Of a DNA stretch of 64,000 bases, positions 48,284 to 56,171 are shown one piece after another (positions within the stretch are counted from its first letter, which is position 1; every line of letters starts with the position of its first letter). Position numbers and translations under genes: made by a program. The stretch is taken from contig JAUHWG010000002.1 of assembly GCA_030424595.1 (NCBI GenBank), positions 186,001 to 250,000 of the forward strand, in the 5' to 3' direction. This DNA comes from Polyangia bacterium (lineage in GTDB: Bacteria; Myxococcota_A; Polyangia; Nannocystales; Nannocystaceae). Under the pieces are notes generated by a model. That model saw only the letters and a program-made list of their open reading frames with translations. It did not search any database and was not told the DNA's origin.

Positions 48284-49564
48284 ATGACCCAGGCAAGCTC
48301 TAGCGACCTCTTCGATCGTCAACGCGATCACCTCTTCTTCACCTGGAGCGTGCAGTCGAAGGTCGGCCCGCTCGAGATCATCGACGCCGCCGGCGCCCGC
48401 TTCAAGACCGCCGCCCACGGCTGGCTCTGGGACCTCGAGAGCCAGGTCTACAACGTCAGCGCAGGCCACCGCAGGCAGCACATCCAGGAGCGGATGATCG
48501 AGCAGATCCGAACGCTGCCGGCCGCGGCTCCCAACGCCGCTCTGCCGATCCGCGCCGAGCTGGGCGAGCTCCTCCGCAGGCACACCGGCCTCCACCGCGC
48601 CTTCCTCACCACCGGCGGATCCGAGGCCAACGAGAACGCGGTCAAGATCGCCCGCCTCGTCACCGGTCGGAGCAAGATCATCACCCGCCGCGCCTCCTAT
48701 CACGGCGCCACCTTGGCGATCCTCGGGATCAGCGGCGACGCCCGCAAGGCGCCCTTCGCCGCCGATCTAGCCCCTGCGTTCCACATCGACGATCCCTACC
48801 CAGCGCCCCCGCAGGCGGCGGGCGAGGCCTCCGCCTGGGTCCGCAGCCTCGAGGCCCTCCTAGAGCGCGAGGGCCCCGAGACCGTCGCCGCCATCCTCCT
48901 CGAGGGCTTCACCGGCGCCAACGGCATGCAGATCCCGCCGCCGGACTTCTGGCCCCGCGTACGCGAGCTCTGCGACGCCCACGGCATCCTCCTCATCGAC
49001 GACGAGATCTTCTCAGGCTTTGGCCGCACGGGGCGGTGGTTCGCCTGTGATCGCTGGGGAGTCCGCCCGGACATCATGACCTTGGGCAAGGCCCTGACCT
49101 CGGGCTACGCCCCCCTCGCCGGGGTCTGCGTCTCCGAGCCCATCGCCGCCCACTTCGACGACGAGAAGCTCTGGTGCGGCCTCACCACCTACGCCCACCC
49201 CGTCTCCTGTGCAGCCGCCGTCGGCGCCATCGAGCTCTACGAGCGCGACGACCTCCCGGGCAACGCCGACCGCGTCGGCGACCTCCTCGGCGATCACCTC
49301 GAAGCCCTCCGCCGGCGCCCAGCCCTCGCCGGCCTCATCCGCGACCATCGCGGCTTCGGCCTCATGCGCCTCCTCGAGCTCGACCGCCCCACCACCGGCC
49401 TCGCCGCCCTAGGCCTCGCCCACGGCCTCTACATCCCCACCACCGCCCACGCCGTCCTCCTCTGCCCCCCGCTCTGCCTAAGCGCCGACGAAGCCGCCAC
49501 CATCGCCGAGCGCCTCGGCCAAGTCCTCGAAGCCTTCGCCAAAGACTCCAAGCCAGGCCGCTAG
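48284..49564 (+). CDS. class III PLP-dependent aminotransferase
   Basis: 426 residues, 15 bp after the preceding stop. TTGGSEANENAVKIAR, SYHGATLAILGISG, LLIDDEIFSGFGRTG (Asp240) and MTLGKALTSGYAPLAG (PLP Lys269) are all intact. It resembles omega-amino-acid, taurine or beta-alanine:pyruvate types; the substrate cannot be fixed by eye. It is the last gene of the operon, so the operon has two functional aminotransferase active sites. Codon usage shifts to an almost exclusive C-ending pattern in the last 400 bp. Confidence 0.92.
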   Translation: MTQASSSDLFDRQRDHLFFTWSVQSKVGPLEIIDAAGARFKTAAHGWLWDLESQVYNVSAGHRRQHIQERMIEQIRTLPAAAPNAALPIRAELGELLRRHTGLHRAFLTTGGSEANENAVKIARLVTGRSKIITRRASYHGATLAILGISGDARKAPFAADLAPAFHIDDPYPAPPQAAGEASAWVRSLEALLEREGPETVAAILLEGFTGANGMQIPPPDFWPRVRELCDAHGILLIDDEIFSGFGRTGRWFACDRWGVRPDIMTLGKALTSGYAPLAGVCVSEPIAAHFDDEKLWCGLTTYAHPVSCAAAVGAIELYERDDLPGNADRVGDLLGDHLEALRRRPALAGLIRDHRGFGLMRLLELDRPTTGLAALGLAHGLYIPTTAHAVLLCPPLCLSADEAATIAERLGQVLEAFAKDSKPGR

Positions 49565-49594
49565 AGCGCCCTCCGCCTCACGTCCGTCGACCTC

Positions 49595-49849
49595 GCCAAG
49601 CACCTCTGCCCGCGTCCGTCGACGACCCCCGAACCGCCCCCGACCCGGTACCCGCCCGCCGAGCACCTCTGCCTACGTACCCCCGGCTTCCCTCATCAGG
49701 AGGACGCGCTGGGGGACAACCGCCCCCCGCCAAGCACCTCTGCCCGCGTCCGTCGACGACCCCCGAACCGACCGACCCGGTACCCGCCCGCCGAGCACCT
49801 CTGCCTACGTACCCCCGGCTTCCCTCATCAGGAGGACGCGCTGGGGGAC
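49595..49849. repeat. tandem duplication of about 122 bp
   Basis: 49595-49717 and 49729-49849 are near-identical direct copies (period 134 bp), each starting GCCAAGCACCTCTGCC and ending GCTGGGGGAC, differing by a short indel. Inside each copy the CACCTCTGCC word occurs twice, so there is an older sub-repeat. No gene is supported here; the open frames across it are Pro/Arg-rich artefacts. Confidence 0.9.
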
Positions 49850-49852
49850 GGG

Positions 49853-49947
49853 CGAGGGGGGCAGCGCGAACGAGTCTAGGACGCGCATCGACCCCTTCAG
49901 GGGTCGACGCGCGCTCCGACCTGTCTGAGAGAGTGCTGCCCCCCTCG
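49853..49947. other. nested inverted repeats (structured intergenic element)
   Basis: Outer arms 49853-49865 and 49935-49947 are perfect 13-bp inverted repeats. Inside them a second hairpin, 49882-49895 with 49900-49913, has a TTCA loop and one mismatch. The element directly follows the tandem duplication and lies between the convergent aminotransferase and lipoprotein genes. It could be a structured RNA, a terminator complex or the remnant of a small mobile element. Confidence 0.6.
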
Positions 49948-50025
49948 ACCGGCCCACGCCTCAGCCTCCCCCCACCTAGCGGCCCACATCTACCCCAGGT
50001 GCCCCGCCAAGCACCCGCACCCCGA

Positions 50026-50075
50026 GAACAAAAACAAAAAACAAAAAAGGCCGCCCCCCCGGACATCCAAGGGGA
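50026..50075 (-). terminator. T-rich tract downstream of the lipoprotein pair
   Basis: On the minus strand a GC-rich stretch is followed by TTTTTTGTTTTTTGTTTTTG (50049-50029), the longest T-tract in the window. The stem before it is weak, so an intrinsic terminator is likely but not textbook. Confidence 0.45.
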
Positions 50076-50126
50076 CGGGCTCATCAACTCCAGCTCACGG
50101 GGAGGAAGACCCCCCCGGAGCGCAGC

Positions 50127-50519
50127 TCACGACTGCGAGACGACCTCCGCCGAGATGCAGTCCTCGACCGAGCCGTTGATCACGACCTCGACGCAGGTGC
50201 TCCCGACCCCGACCCCGACGAGGACAAAGGACCACTCCTCCGGACCTGGCTCAACGTTCATAACGCCCCGGTCCTTCGACGTCAGCTCGACGCTATCGGT
50301 CTCGATGTAGTCGTTGCGGTTGTCGCTGACCGGGGTGACGTTGATCAGGACGGAGATCCCGACCGGCACCTGAAAGTCGCGGCTGTGGATGCTCACCGGC
50401 ACGGGTGGCGATGACGCCACGTCGACCTCGATCGAGCCGTAGTCGGGCTGGCATGCGGCGCCCAGCAGGAGCGCCATCGCGAAGCCGGTGAACCGTGAAA
50501 TGTGTCGTTGCTTCGCCAT
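50127..50519 (-). CDS. small Ig-like lipoprotein
   Basis: 130 residues. ATG 50519 follows GGGGGGTTGAACC. Signal peptide with a lipobox-like LGAAC (Cys23). The rest is strand-rich with the ring of a bacterial Ig-like (BIG2-type) domain: VPVGISVLINVTPV, TSKDRGVMNVEPG, FVLVGVGVGSTCVEV. The start lies 3 bp after the stop of the next lipoprotein gene, so the two form a transcription unit and probably act together on the surface. Confidence 0.72.
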   Translation of the reverse strand: MAKQRHISRFTGFAMALLLGAACQPDYGSIEVDVASSPPVPVSIHSRDFQVPVGISVLINVTPVSDNRNDYIETDSVELTSKDRGVMNVEPGPEEWSFVLVGVGVGSTCVEVVINGSVEDCISAEVVSQS

Positions 50520-50522
50520 GGT

Positions 50523-51434
50523 TCAACCCCCCGTGGTCCCGGTGGTCCCGTCGGTGGTCCCGTCGGTGGTCCCGTCGGTGGTCCCGTCCGTGGTCCCGTC
50601 CGTGGTCCCGTCCGTGTCGCCGGTCGTGTCGCCCGTCGTCCCGTCGGTCGTCCCGTCCGTGTCGCCCGTCGTCGTCCCGTCGCTATCACTGTCGCCCGTC
50701 GTCGCCGTCGTCGACGACGGCACCACGACGACCATGACCTCGAGGGCGAGGTCGCCGACCGCGACCGTCACCGTTGTGCTCCCCTCGCTGACCCCCTCGA
50801 TCACCGCCAGATCGTCGTCGCCCGCGCCTGCGACCGCCGCGACCTCGGAGCTCGCCGTGCTCCAGACGTACTCGAGATCACCGCCGAGGAGCTCGTCCTG
50901 CGCGCCGTAGGGGGCGGCCGTCAGGGAGAGCTGGGAGCCGACCTCGACCTCGACCGAGGCGCCGATCTTGAGCTGGTCCTCGCTCACCGTGAGGTGATCG
51001 ATCGCCGCCACCCGGAGGTGTTTGACATCGACGACCTCGCTGGCCCCGGAGACCCCGTTGATCGCCGTGTAGCCGGTGGCGAGCGCCTTGAAGATCCCGT
51101 CTGTGCTCGAGATCCGATCGGGGACCGAGCTCTTCAAGATCGGCGGCGGGTCCCCCTCGTAGTCGCTGTTGTAGGCGTACTCGAGGCTGAAGCGGCCGCC
51201 GAGCGCGATCGCCTGCGGGAACGACGTCGCCGTCGCCGACCCGGCCGGGCAGAGCGCGTCGCTGTCTCCTGAGCAGCGGTAGGTGAACTCGCCGCGACCG
51301 AGCTCTCCGTCTGCGGTCGGAGGGGGCTCGTAGTCGTAGGAGCAGGCGAGCGTCAGGAGAGCCGCGACGCCCCACGGGATCGTCGAGGAGGCCCCATAGG
51401 GGCCGTGGATTCTATGAAATAAGGAGAAAAGCAT
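50523..51434 (-). CDS. Ig-like lipoprotein with C-terminal Asp-Gly-Thr-Thr repeats
   Basis: 303 residues from ATG 51434 (a TTG at 51485 is also open). After an unusually long n-region, a hydrophobic core ends in LTLAC, the probable lipidation site. Two strand-rich sections follow; the second, EVEVGSQLSLTAAPYG to STTVTVAVGDLALEVMVVV, is BIG2-like. The last 50 residues are DGTT/DGTTGDT repeats coded by a 12-bp DNA repeat. The likely role is a surface adhesin or structural protein. The promoter region upstream (51435-51480) is AT-rich relative to the surroundings. Confidence 0.72.
   Translation of the reverse strand: MLFSLFHRIHGPYGASSTIPWGVAALLTLACSYDYEPPPTADGELGRGEFTYRCSGDSDALCPAGSATATSFPQAIALGGRFSLEYAYNSDYEGDPPPILKSSVPDRISSTDGIFKALATGYTAINGVSGASEVVDVKHLRVAAIDHLTVSEDQLKIGASVEVEVGSQLSLTAAPYGAQDELLGGDLEYVWSTASSEVAAVAGAGDDDLAVIEGVSEGSTTVTVAVGDLALEVMVVVVPSSTTATTGDSDSDGTTTGDTDGTTDGTTGDTTGDTDGTTDGTTDGTTDGTTDGTTDGTTGTTGG
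50533..50700. repeat. 12-bp minisatellite encoding the DGTT tail
   Basis: Units of the type GGTCCCGTCGGT (plus strand) repeat with small changes (GGTCCCGTCCGT, GTGTCGCCCGTC) across about 165 bp and encode the repetitive lipoprotein tail on the minus strand. Confidence 0.9.
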
Positions 51435-51653
51435 AAGTGAACCAATGAATGAGGCGACGCTAGCACCGATCCCCCGGCGCGACAATTGCCGCGCGCCTTC
51501 GCGCCCCTACCGGCCCTGAGAGGGCCGTGGGCGCTCTCTGGCGCGACCTGTGCGGACGACGCAGGACCACGACATCGGTGTCGTCGCTCCGCCAGAGAAC
51601 ACGCAACTTCGTCGCGGCTCATCACGCCACCGAAGGCGCTCGCGCGCGGACGG

Positions 51654-52871
51654 CTACGTCAGTCGCTCGGTCGACGGAGCTCCGACCTGCGGGCCGAGGA
51701 CCGTCGGATCGCTCGCAGATACAGGCAGCGCGTGCCGCAGCTCCGACGCCGTCTGAAAGCGCATCGTCGGCGACTTCTCGAGGAGCCGCATCAGCAGCGC
51801 CTCCCAAGCCGGCGTGAGGCTCGGCGTGAGCGTCCGCGGCGACGGAACCGGATCGGTGACGTGGGCGAGCGAGACAGCGATCGGCGTCTCCCGGACGAAG
51901 GGCGCCTGACCGGTCAGGGCGACGTAGGCGATCACGCCGATCGCGTAGAGGTCCGCACGCCCGTCGACCGCTCCGCCGCGCACCTGCTCTGGGGCCATGT
52001 ACTCCGCGGTCCCGAGCACCATCCCGGTCGCCGTCATCCCGTCGACATGGGCCATCCTGGCGATCCCGAAGTCGATGAGCTTGACGTTGCCGTTGCGGTC
52101 GATGAGGACGTTCGCCGGCTTGAGGTCGCGGTGGATCACCCCCGCGTCATGGGCGACCGCGAGCCCGTCGCAGAGCTGGGCGAGGAGCGGGCGCAGCTCC
52201 TCGGCGGTCATCGGCCGGCCGAGGCGAGTCAGGCGCTGGTGGAGGCTCTCGCCGTCGACGAACTCCATCGACAGGAAGAGGAGCCCGCCTTCCTCGCCGA
52301 TGTCATGGAGGCGGACGACGTTGACGTGGCTGATCCGCCGAGCCGCCGCCGCCTCTCGGCGCAGTCGCTCCGCCGCCCCAGGATCCGTGAGGCCGAGGCC
52401 GGCGACGACCTTGAGCGCGACCTCCTCGCCGAGGTTCTGATCGCGGGCGAGGTAGACCGCTCCCATCCCGCCGGTGCCGAGGAGGCGGATGATCTCGAAG
52501 CGGTTGGCGACGAGCTGGCCCGGCCGCACCGTGCCCCGCAAGACCCGCTCGGTCTCCGCCGCGATCCCCTCGCTCGCCGCCGCGAGATCACCGCCTGCGG
52601 GCAGGGCTGCCTCGAGCGCCAGGTGGCGGGTCGAGAGGCGGTTGAGCTTGGCGTTGAGCTCGTAGTCGACGTTGGTGACGATCGACTCTAGGTGGCGCAG
52701 CCGCACCTCGAGCTCCGACTTCGCCGCCTCGAGGGCGAGCACTTCGCCGCCGCGGCTAGCTCCGGTCTCGAGCTCGCGCATCCGCTCGATGTGTCGGTAC
52801 TTGAGCAGCCTGCTGACGACGATCGAGCCGAAGATCGAGCCGAAGACGATAAGGATGACTAGCGCCTCCAT
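51654..52871 (-). CDS. membrane Ser/Thr protein kinase with PspB-like N-terminus
   Basis: 405 residues from ATG 52871, 5 bp after the miaB stop. Residues 1-23 are a membrane segment and 24-75 a charged coiled coil ending RLRHLESIVTNVDYELNAKL, like PspB-type proteins. Residues 125-385 are a Hanks-type kinase with all key motifs: LGTGGMGAVY, Lys154 (VALKVV), HRDLKPAN (Asp249), DFG (267-269), APEQ and the DLYAIGV segment. The kinase sits on the cytoplasmic side. The N-terminal arrangement is unusual because most such kinases carry sensor domains after the kinase. The target is unknown. Confidence 0.92.
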   Translation of the reverse strand: MEALVILIVFGSIFGSIVVSRLLKYRHIERMRELETGASRGGEVLALEAAKSELEVRLRHLESIVTNVDYELNAKLNRLSTRHLALEAALPAGGDLAAASEGIAAETERVLRGTVRPGQLVANRFEIIRLLGTGGMGAVYLARDQNLGEEVALKVVAGLGLTDPGAAERLRREAAAARRISHVNVVRLHDIGEEGGLLFLSMEFVDGESLHQRLTRLGRPMTAEELRPLLAQLCDGLAVAHDAGVIHRDLKPANVLIDRNGNVKLIDFGIARMAHVDGMTATGMVLGTAEYMAPEQVRGGAVDGRADLYAIGVIAYVALTGQAPFVRETPIAVSLAHVTDPVPSPRTLTPSLTPAWEALLMRLLEKSPTMRFQTASELRHALPVSASDPTVLGPQVGAPSTERLT

Positions 52872-52876
52872 GGGTC

Positions 52877-54250
52877 CTACTCGGCGATGAGTGAGTGGCC
52901 TGTGCTCCCGGCGATCTTCACCCGCACGAGGTCTCCTGGGAGCGCCCGATCGAGGGGGAGGAGAACGCTCTGGAAGCGGCCGGTGCGGCCGACCATGCGA
53001 TCGCCGCGGCGCGAGGTGATGCCGACGAGCACCTCCTCGGTGTGGCCGATCCGCGAGGCGAAGGACGCCCGCGTGTGCTCCTCCTGGAGCGCGATGACCT
53101 CCTGCAGGCGCCGCTTCTTGGTCGCCGGGTCGACGTCGTCCTCGAGCTTCTTCGACGCGTAGGTGATCCCGCGGTCGCTGTAGCTGAACATGAAGGCGGT
53201 GTCGAAGCGGACCGCTCGCATCAGCGAGAGGGTCTCCGCGTGGTCCTCTTCGGTCTCGCCGCAAAACCCGACCATGATGTCGGTGCTGAGCGCGAGGTCG
53301 GGGATCGCCGCGCGCAGGCGCTCGACCAGGTCGAGGAATTCGCCCCGGCTGTAGCCGCGGCGCATCGCCGTCAACATCCGGTCCGAGCCCGACTGGACCG
53401 GCAGGTGAATCTGGGGGCAGACGTTGTCCAGCTCCGCCATCGCCGCGATCACCTCGTCGGTGAAGTCGACGGGGTAGGGGCTGGTGAAACGGATCCGCTC
53501 GACCCCCTCGATCGCCGCGACCGCCCGCACAAGCGCGGCGAAGCTCACGTCCTCGTAGCGGTACGAGTTGACGGTCTGGCCGAGGAGGACAACCTCTTTA
53601 TAGCCGCGCTCCACCAGTCGACGGGCGTTGCGGAGCACCTCACGGGGCGGCACGCCGCGCTCACGACCGCGGGTGAAGGGGACCACGCAGAAGGTGCAGA
53701 ATTTGTCGCAACCGCGCTGGATCACGACCTGACCGCTGACGCCGTCATCGTCGGCGACCCCGTCGAGACCCTCGTAGACCTCGCTCTTGTCGAGCTCCAC
53801 GTCGAGCACCGACTCGCCCTCCCGGGCCCGGTCGACCAGATCGCCGATCGAGCGATAGGCGTCCGGACCGACGACGAGGCTGATGTGGGGCGCGCGCTCG
53901 GCAACCTTTCCGCGCAGGTGCTCCGCCATGCAGCCGGTGATCCCGAAGACCAGGTTCGGCCGCTCGCGGCGGTGCTGGAGGAGCTGGCTCGTGCGGCCGT
54001 AGACCCGCTCCTCGGCCTTCTCGCGGACGGCGCAGGTGTTGAGGAGGACGACGTCGGCCTCAGCCGGATCGCGGACCTGGACGTAGCCGCGCTGCGTGAG
54101 CTGGCCGAGGATGAGCGCCGAGTCGGCCACGTTCATCTGGCAACCCAGCGTCTCGAGGTAGACGCGCGGGGCGTCAGGGTCGACGGAGACGGGCTGCCGC
54201 GGCTCGGAGGGCTCCCCCCCAGGCGTCCGGATCTGCACGAGCTGTGTCAT
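52877..54250 (-). CDS. miaB: tRNA-2-methylthio-N6-isopentenyladenosine synthase
   Basis: 457 residues. The N-terminal domain has YLETLGCQMNVADS, LLNTCAVREKAEERV and ITGCMAE (cysteines for the auxiliary Fe-S cluster). The radical-SAM core has CDKFCTFCVVPFTRGRERG and LGQTVNSY, and there is a C-terminal TRAM domain. It adds a methylthio group to i6A37 in tRNA. TACATT lies 11 nt before ATG 54250. YgfZ, which supports MiaB in other bacteria, is also coded in this window. Confidence 0.95.
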   Translation of the reverse strand: MTQLVQIRTPGGEPSEPRQPVSVDPDAPRVYLETLGCQMNVADSALILGQLTQRGYVQVRDPAEADVVLLNTCAVREKAEERVYGRTSQLLQHRRERPNLVFGITGCMAEHLRGKVAERAPHISLVVGPDAYRSIGDLVDRAREGESVLDVELDKSEVYEGLDGVADDDGVSGQVVIQRGCDKFCTFCVVPFTRGRERGVPPREVLRNARRLVERGYKEVVLLGQTVNSYRYEDVSFAALVRAVAAIEGVERIRFTSPYPVDFTDEVIAAMAELDNVCPQIHLPVQSGSDRMLTAMRRGYSRGEFLDLVERLRAAIPDLALSTDIMVGFCGETEEDHAETLSLMRAVRFDTAFMFSYSDRGITYASKKLEDDVDPATKKRRLQEVIALQEEHTRASFASRIGHTEEVLVGITSRRGDRMVGRTGRFQSVLLPLDRALPGDLVRVKIAGSTGHSLIAE

Positions 54251-54532
54251 CTGCGGCCGCGAATGTACGCCAAATTGCCGAGCCGCGCGCGACCCCAGCC
54301 ATCGACGACGATCCCGCTGTAGCTTGCACGTGGACGGCCGAGCGGCGAGCGGCTATGTTCGCGCCGGGTTCGGATCTGCGAGGTCACCACGGCCGTTCAT
54401 CAGGCCCTCGTCGCGAAGGCGCCTACTGCGCACCTGGCTCAGGATCCCAATCCTTTGCCCTACGACCCTGAGAGGCTCTAGACTCGCTCGCTGAGCCTCC
54501 GCACCGACCGCAAATCGGCCCCTGGAGAACCT

Positions 54533-55930
54533 ATGCATCGCATTGCTTCGCTCCTCGTCACCGCACTCTGCCTCAGCGCCTGTAACGGAGGCGCCCCTCC
54601 GCCGCAAAAGGCAGACCCCAAGGACCTCGAGAAGATCGCCCCCCAGGAGGGTGCGAAGGCTGTCGAGAAGGACTCTAGCGACATCCCGGATCCGGTCGCG
54701 ACGATCAACGGCAAGGCGGTCTCCGCCGCCGACTTCCGCTCGATCTACGACCTCAAGGTGAAGAAGTACGCCGACCGCGATCGTGAGATTCCGCCGTCCG
54801 CCGACCGCCGCTACCGCAAGTCGATCACCGAGCGCCTGATCTACCAAGAGGTCTTGCGCCAGGAGGCCGCCGCCCGCGGAGTCGAGCACGACGCGGCCGA
54901 GCTGACCGAGCGCGAGGAGCAGCAGCGCCGCGGCATCAAGGACTGGGAGAAGCACCTCCAGCGCCGCGGCGAGACCGAGGAGAGCCTGCGCAACATGTAC
55001 ATCGCCGAGCTCGTCGAGCTGAAGCTCCTCGAGGTCGACGGCAAGCTCACCGTCACCGATCAAGAGGTCGACGAGGAGTACGAGAAGGTCAAGCCGAACT
55101 ACCACTCGGACAAGGACCGGGTCCACGCGGCCCACATCCTGATCCCGGTGGGGCCGCAGCCCGCCAACCCCCACGAGCCCGCGAGCGAGCCCGACGAGGC
55201 CGAGAAGGCGAAGTGGAAGGAGGAGGCGATGGCCAAGGCGGAGGAGATCTACCGCCTCGCCTCGGCCCCCGGCGCCGACTTCGAGGCGCTCGCCAAGGAG
55301 CACTCGATCGGCCCCAGCGCCGACAAGGGCGGCGATCTCGGCATCTTCACCAAGGACCGGATGGTCGAGGAGTTCAGCGCCGCGGCGTTCAAGCTCAAGA
55401 CCGGCGAGGTGTCGAAGCCCGTCGAGACCAAGTTCGGCATCCACATCATCAAGTGCGTGGGCAAGTACGAGCCGGGCGACCTGCCCAAGGCCGCGCTCGT
55501 CGACCAGCTCCGCGAGCGCCTTCGCCAGCGCAAGCTCCACCAGGGGCGCCGCGAGCTCAAGGAGAGCCTGCTCGAGAAGTACAGCGTCGAGAACAAGATG
55601 GAGGAGACGCTCGGGCCCGATCCCCGCGCGCGCCGTCGTCCTCCCCGCAAGCGCCCCGACAAGGGCGGCGACGCCTCGAAGACCGCCACGCCGCCGCCCG
55701 CCGCCGATGGCAGCGCGGCGCCGACGCCCGCCAAGGGCGCAGAGGCGGCTGCTCCTGCCAAGGCTCCCGCGAAGCCTGCCGACGATTCAGCCGCTGCCGA
55801 CAAGGCCGCGAAGGCTGCCGCTGAGGCTGCCGAGGGGTCGGCCGCTGCCGGCAAGACCGGAAAGTCCGCCGACGGTTCGCCTGCGGGAGCCGCTCCGAGC
55901 GGCCCGATGGCACCGACGCCCGACCGCTAG
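54533..55930 (+). CDS. parvulin-type peptidyl-prolyl isomerase lipoprotein
   Basis: 465 residues. ATG 54533 follows TGGAGAACCT. Lipobox LSAC (Cys17). Residues 55-170 are a SurA/PrsA-like helical chaperone region. Residues about 195-310 are the parvulin domain: VHAAHILIPV, ADFEALAKEHSIGPSADKGGDLGIF, VEEFSAAAFKLKTGEVSKPVETKFGIHIIK. After a charged linker, the last 100 residues are Ala/Pro/Lys low complexity. It is a folding helper in the cell envelope. The 282-bp region upstream has no gene. Confidence 0.92.
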   Translation: MHRIASLLVTALCLSACNGGAPPPQKADPKDLEKIAPQEGAKAVEKDSSDIPDPVATINGKAVSAADFRSIYDLKVKKYADRDREIPPSADRRYRKSITERLIYQEVLRQEAAARGVEHDAAELTEREEQQRRGIKDWEKHLQRRGETEESLRNMYIAELVELKLLEVDGKLTVTDQEVDEEYEKVKPNYHSDKDRVHAAHILIPVGPQPANPHEPASEPDEAEKAKWKEEAMAKAEEIYRLASAPGADFEALAKEHSIGPSADKGGDLGIFTKDRMVEEFSAAAFKLKTGEVSKPVETKFGIHIIKCVGKYEPGDLPKAALVDQLRERLRQRKLHQGRRELKESLLEKYSVENKMEETLGPDPRARRRPPRKRPDKGGDASKTATPPPAADGSAAPTPAKGAEAAAPAKAPAKPADDSAAADKAAKAAAEAAEGSAAAGKTGKSADGSPAGAAPSGPMAPTPDR

Positions 55931-55949
55931 ATCGGCGCATACTCGACAC

Positions 55950-56076
55950 AAGCGACAGGGTCATCTCCCCACGGAGGTGGCCTTGTCCTGTTTGCGGTCG
56001 TCGGGCCCAGAGCAGCTCCAGCGGCGCGTCTTTGACACAGGACAAGGCCATCTCCCAAGGAGGTGGCCTTGTCCTG
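55950..56076 (+). terminator. two tandem related terminator hairpins
   Basis: The second (56038-56076) is an 18-bp stem with a CAA loop, fully paired with one G-T. The first (about 55955-55991) has the same right arm GGAGGTGGCCTTGTCCTG and a looser left arm. The right arms and the following CTTG/TTTG-GGTCGT match in 27 of 29 bases, so one arose from the other. They lie between the parvulin (+) and OmpA-like (-) genes. Confidence 0.85.
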
Positions 56077-56171
56077 CTTGTGGTCGTACGTAGGGTCCCC
56101 GAAGACCCCTAATCGATCCGCTGACGAGCTCACACGCGGCCGTCGCTCCGAACCGACCCGGCGCCCGCGGC

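Noticed and set aside
44103..49564. Ectoine biosynthesis cluster
   Set aside because: The aminotransferase and GNAT parts recall EctB and EctA, but there is no ectoine synthase (EctC), and the C45 Ntn enzyme and second aminotransferase do not belong to that pathway.
49595..49849. Pro/Arg-rich open frame across the tandem duplication
   Set aside because: The composition is extreme, there is no start signal, and the frame overlaps the aminotransferase 3' end; it comes from the repeated GC-rich DNA.
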